A program made the translations under genes and the position numbers. Shown piece after piece: positions 6,108-7,336 of a DNA stretch of 7,336 bases (positions are counted from its first letter, which is position 1; every line of letters starts with the position of its first letter). Under the pieces are notes generated by a model that saw only the letters and a list, made by a program, of their open reading frames with translations, did no database searches and was not told the origin of the DNA. Source of the stretch: a bacterium. GTDB taxonomy: Bacteria > Omnitrophota > Gorgyraeia > Gygaellales > UBA12090. The stretch covers positions 1 to 7,336 of the forward strand of contig SCPY01000165.1 in the NCBI GenBank assembly GCA_004299495.1, given 5' to 3'.

Positions 6108-6146
6108 CTCTTTAAGCAAGACGCAATGTGCTTGAAGGGTAAAGAG
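6108..6146 (+). promoter_or_regulatory. 5' stem-loop of the atp leader RNA
   Basis: CTCTTT (6108-6113) pairs with AAAGAG (6141-6146), and AAGCA (6114-6118) pairs with TGCTT (6129-6133). This leaves a 10-nt loop and a 7-nt bulge (GAAGGGT) on the 3' side. It starts right at the predicted transcript 5' end. An asymmetric bulge in a compound helix would suit ligand or protein binding, but no known riboswitch class was recognised. Confidence 0.45.
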
Positions 6147-6147
6147 A

Positions 6148-6180
6148 TAGGCAGAGAGCTAAAATAAACTGCCTAATTTT
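6148..6180 (+). terminator. Weak terminator-like hairpin in the atp leader
   Basis: TAGGCAG (6148-6154) pairs with CTGCCTA (6169-6175) over 7 bp with a 14-nt loop, followed by ATTTTATT. The large loop and short T-run make it a weak terminator or a simple leader hairpin. It sits between the atp promoter and atpZ, so it could act as an attenuator. Confidence 0.4.
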
Positions 6181-6193
6181 ATTCGCGTAGTAA

Positions 6194-6207
6194 GTGAAAA
6201 ATTTCAC
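6194..6207. promoter_or_regulatory. Short palindrome GTGAAAAATTTCAC
   Basis: A 14-bp inverted repeat (GTGAAA, 2 nt, TTTCAC) lies 21 nt before the atpZ start. It could be a protein site on DNA, or a small RNA hairpin near the translation start. No specific regulator is recognised. Confidence 0.3.
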
Positions 6208-6228
6208 GATAAGGGTTTTTCTTTAAGG

Positions 6229-6471
6229 GTGAATTCCTCTCATAGCGAAGGCAAGGACGAAAATTTCAAATATCTGAAGGTTGTCCTTGAGGCTACAAGC
6301 ATCCCTTTTGTGCTGCTGGGAGGGCCGATGGTGGGTTTTTTTATCGGTTCATTCCTGGACCAGAAGTTTGGCTCGGGCAAGGTGTTTCTTTTATTGTTTG
6401 TAGTGCTGGGCTTTGTCGCGGCAGTCAAGGAAACCATTTTCATTATAAAGCGGGTGCAGAAAGGCGCGTAG
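6229..6471 (+). CDS. atpZ: AtpZ/AtpI-family ATP synthase accessory membrane protein
   Basis: A small inner-membrane protein encoded at the head of many atp operons. The family is thought to help c-ring assembly or divalent cation supply for the F1Fo ATP synthase, and is usually not essential. The 80-aa product has a short charged N-terminus (1-19) and two membrane helices (~25-43 and ~51-70). Between them is the family signature GPMVGFFIGSFLD (33-45), followed by a QKFG turn. The GTG start at 6229 has no ideally placed Shine-Dalgarno (AAGGG lies 13 nt upstream), but no other in-frame start is better. It is followed by atpB after 12 nt, and preceded by the consensus promoter and structured leader. 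The call rests on size, topology, the GxxxGxxxGxxLD pattern and position next to atpB. Confidence 0.88.
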   Translation: MNSSHSEGKDENFKYLKVVLEATSIPFVLLGGPMVGFFIGSFLDQKFGSGKVFLLLFVVLGFVAAVKETIFIIKRVQKGA

Positions 6472-6483
6472 AAGGGGTTTATT

Positions 6484-7308
6484 GTGTCGGGCTCTGAAAG
6501 CTCATCGCAGGAATTAGCGAATTTTATCGGTGTCGCGGTAAAAGGCCTGGGAGATTCAACCCTTGGCGGGTTTCTCCATCGCTGGGAAAACACGGCTTTT
6601 TCTTTGATAGCCATATCGCTTCTTTCGGCGGCGGCATATTTTTCCCTGCGCGGCCGCGCGCTTATCCCAAAAACAAGGCTCCAGAATACGGCCGAGCTTT
6701 TGGCTGAGAGTTTAAGCGATTTTGTCTGCGGGGTATTGGGCCAAAAAGAGGGCAGGCATTATCTTCCTTATATAGGCACGCTGTTCCTTTATATCCTAAC
6801 TATGAATTTTATGGGAATGGTCCCGGGAATGAAATCCCCCACTTCAAGCCTGAATACCACCATAGCCCTGGCGCTATGCACTTTTGTTTATGTGCAATAT
6901 ACGGGGATGAGGCGTTTGGGCATAGCCGGATATTTTGACCATATGGCAGGCAGCCCGCGGATGCCGGAGGAAAAAGGTGTTTTTAAGGTATTTTTAATCC
7001 TGCTTTTTATCCCTATTCATATCCTTTTGTTTATTATCCATATCATCGGAGAGTTTGTAAAACCGGTAAGTTTGTCTCTTCGTCTTTTCGGGAATATCAC
7101 CGGCGAAGACGCGCTTCTGTACGTGTTTGTTATGTTGGGGCTTTCAATGCTTTCGGTGTTGAAATCCCCCGTGGGGTTTCCTTTACAGATACCCATAATG
7201 TTTTTATCGTTAATCGGAGGGGCCGTACAGGCAATGGTTTTTAGCCTGCTTTCGGCGGTGTATATCTCAATGATGCTTCCGCATGAGAGCGCCGGGCATC
7301 ATCATTAA
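6484..7308 (+). CDS. atpB: F1Fo ATP synthase subunit a
   Basis: Integral membrane stator subunit forming the ion half-channels against the c-ring. The 274-aa length is normal. The essential arginine is R200 in SLSLRLFGNITGEDALL (E. coli R210), E208 matches E. coli E219, and Q249 in GGAVQAMVFSLLSAVYIS matches E. coli Q252. Several helices are evident: ~38-55, ~94-114, ~123-140, ~167-190, ~210-226 and ~236-264. YLPYIGTLFLYILTMNFMGMVPG (93-115) is the usual family segment; the H245 position of E. coli is a serine here (S242). The C-terminus ends in three histidines. GTG 6484 has AGAAGGGG six bases upstream. Ion specificity (H+ or Na+) cannot be read from this subunit, because the c subunit is outside the window. 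The remaining 28 nt to the edge hold nothing recognisable; atpE presumably follows. Confidence 0.96.
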   Translation: MSGSESSSQELANFIGVAVKGLGDSTLGGFLHRWENTAFSLIAISLLSAAAYFSLRGRALIPKTRLQNTAELLAESLSDFVCGVLGQKEGRHYLPYIGTLFLYILTMNFMGMVPGMKSPTSSLNTTIALALCTFVYVQYTGMRRLGIAGYFDHMAGSPRMPEEKGVFKVFLILLFIPIHILLFIIHIIGEFVKPVSLSLRLFGNITGEDALLYVFVMLGLSMLSVLKSPVGFPLQIPIMFLSLIGGAVQAMVFSLLSAVYISMMLPHESAGHHH

Positions 7309-7336
7309 AACTTAAGAAAAATAAAAGAAAAACACG

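Larger units (their letters stand above)
6042..6228 (+). other. Intergenic region and leader of the ATP synthase operon
   Basis: Contains no conventional gene. After the treT stop there is only an AT-rich stretch (6052-6069) that does not form a GC-rich terminator, so some read-through into atp is possible. It then holds the atp promoter, two leader stem-loops and a short dyad. Confidence 0.75.

Noticed and set aside
6126..6167. 13-codon ORF (MCLKGKEIGRELK) in the atp leader ending in a hairpin loop
   Set aside because: It has no Shine-Dalgarno sequence, and ORFs this short are common by chance.
6240..6614. 124-codon minus-strand ORF across atpZ and atpB
   Set aside because: It is antisense to two well-supported ATP synthase genes and contains no recognisable domain.
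1..7336. CRISPR arrays, insertion sequences, tRNA or rRNA genes, phage genes
   Set aside because: No spaced direct repeats, transposase or integrase motifs, or structural RNA signatures were found on either strand.

Overview
The window reads as a piece of a bacterial chromosome, probably from an uncultured anaerobe. Three things suggest this: a truncated hydroxylamine reductase of the short type typical of strict anaerobes and thermophiles, an F-type ATP synthase operon beginning atpZ-atpB, and an archaeal/thermophile-like TreT enzyme in an otherwise bacterial operon with Shine-Dalgarno sites and sigma70-like promoters. Gene style and content would fit a group such as Omnitrophota or a deep-branching Desulfobacterota/Nitrospirota relative. 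That placement is a guess from memory; the sequence does not prove it.

Layout. Positions 1-734 (minus strand) hold the N-terminal 244 codons of Hcp, which runs off the left edge. Positions 735-1104 are a divergent intergenic region. On the minus strand, toward hcp, it carries two terminator-like hairpins. On the plus strand it carries a good promoter (TTGTTT-16-TATAAT) followed by a ~115-nt structured leader. This leader contains a 5' stem-loop, a possible 14-codon leader peptide with a strong ribosome binding site, and a 13-bp intrinsic terminator that lies inside that small ORF.

Positions 1105-6041 are a compact four-gene trehalose operon: an OtsA fused to an N-terminal membrane sensor module (TM - extracytoplasmic domain - TM - HAMP-like linker), OtsB, a DUF5752-like protein made of two tandem repeats, and a TreT-type trehalose synthase. 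Gaps between genes are 18, 1 and 1 nt. The cell could thus make trehalose from NDP-glucose plus glucose 6-phosphate (OtsA then OtsB), and make or salvage it through reversible TreT. The receptor-like architecture of OtsA suggests that synthesis responds directly to a signal outside the cytoplasmic membrane.

Positions 6042-6228 hold a consensus TTGACA-16-TATAAT promoter and another structured leader. It precedes atpZ (6229-6471) and atpB (6484-7308), the start of an F1Fo ATP synthase operon that continues past the right edge.

The strongest candidates for something new are the membrane-sensor OtsA fusion, the leader peptide/terminator arrangement in front of it, and the repeat protein sitting between the two trehalose pathways.
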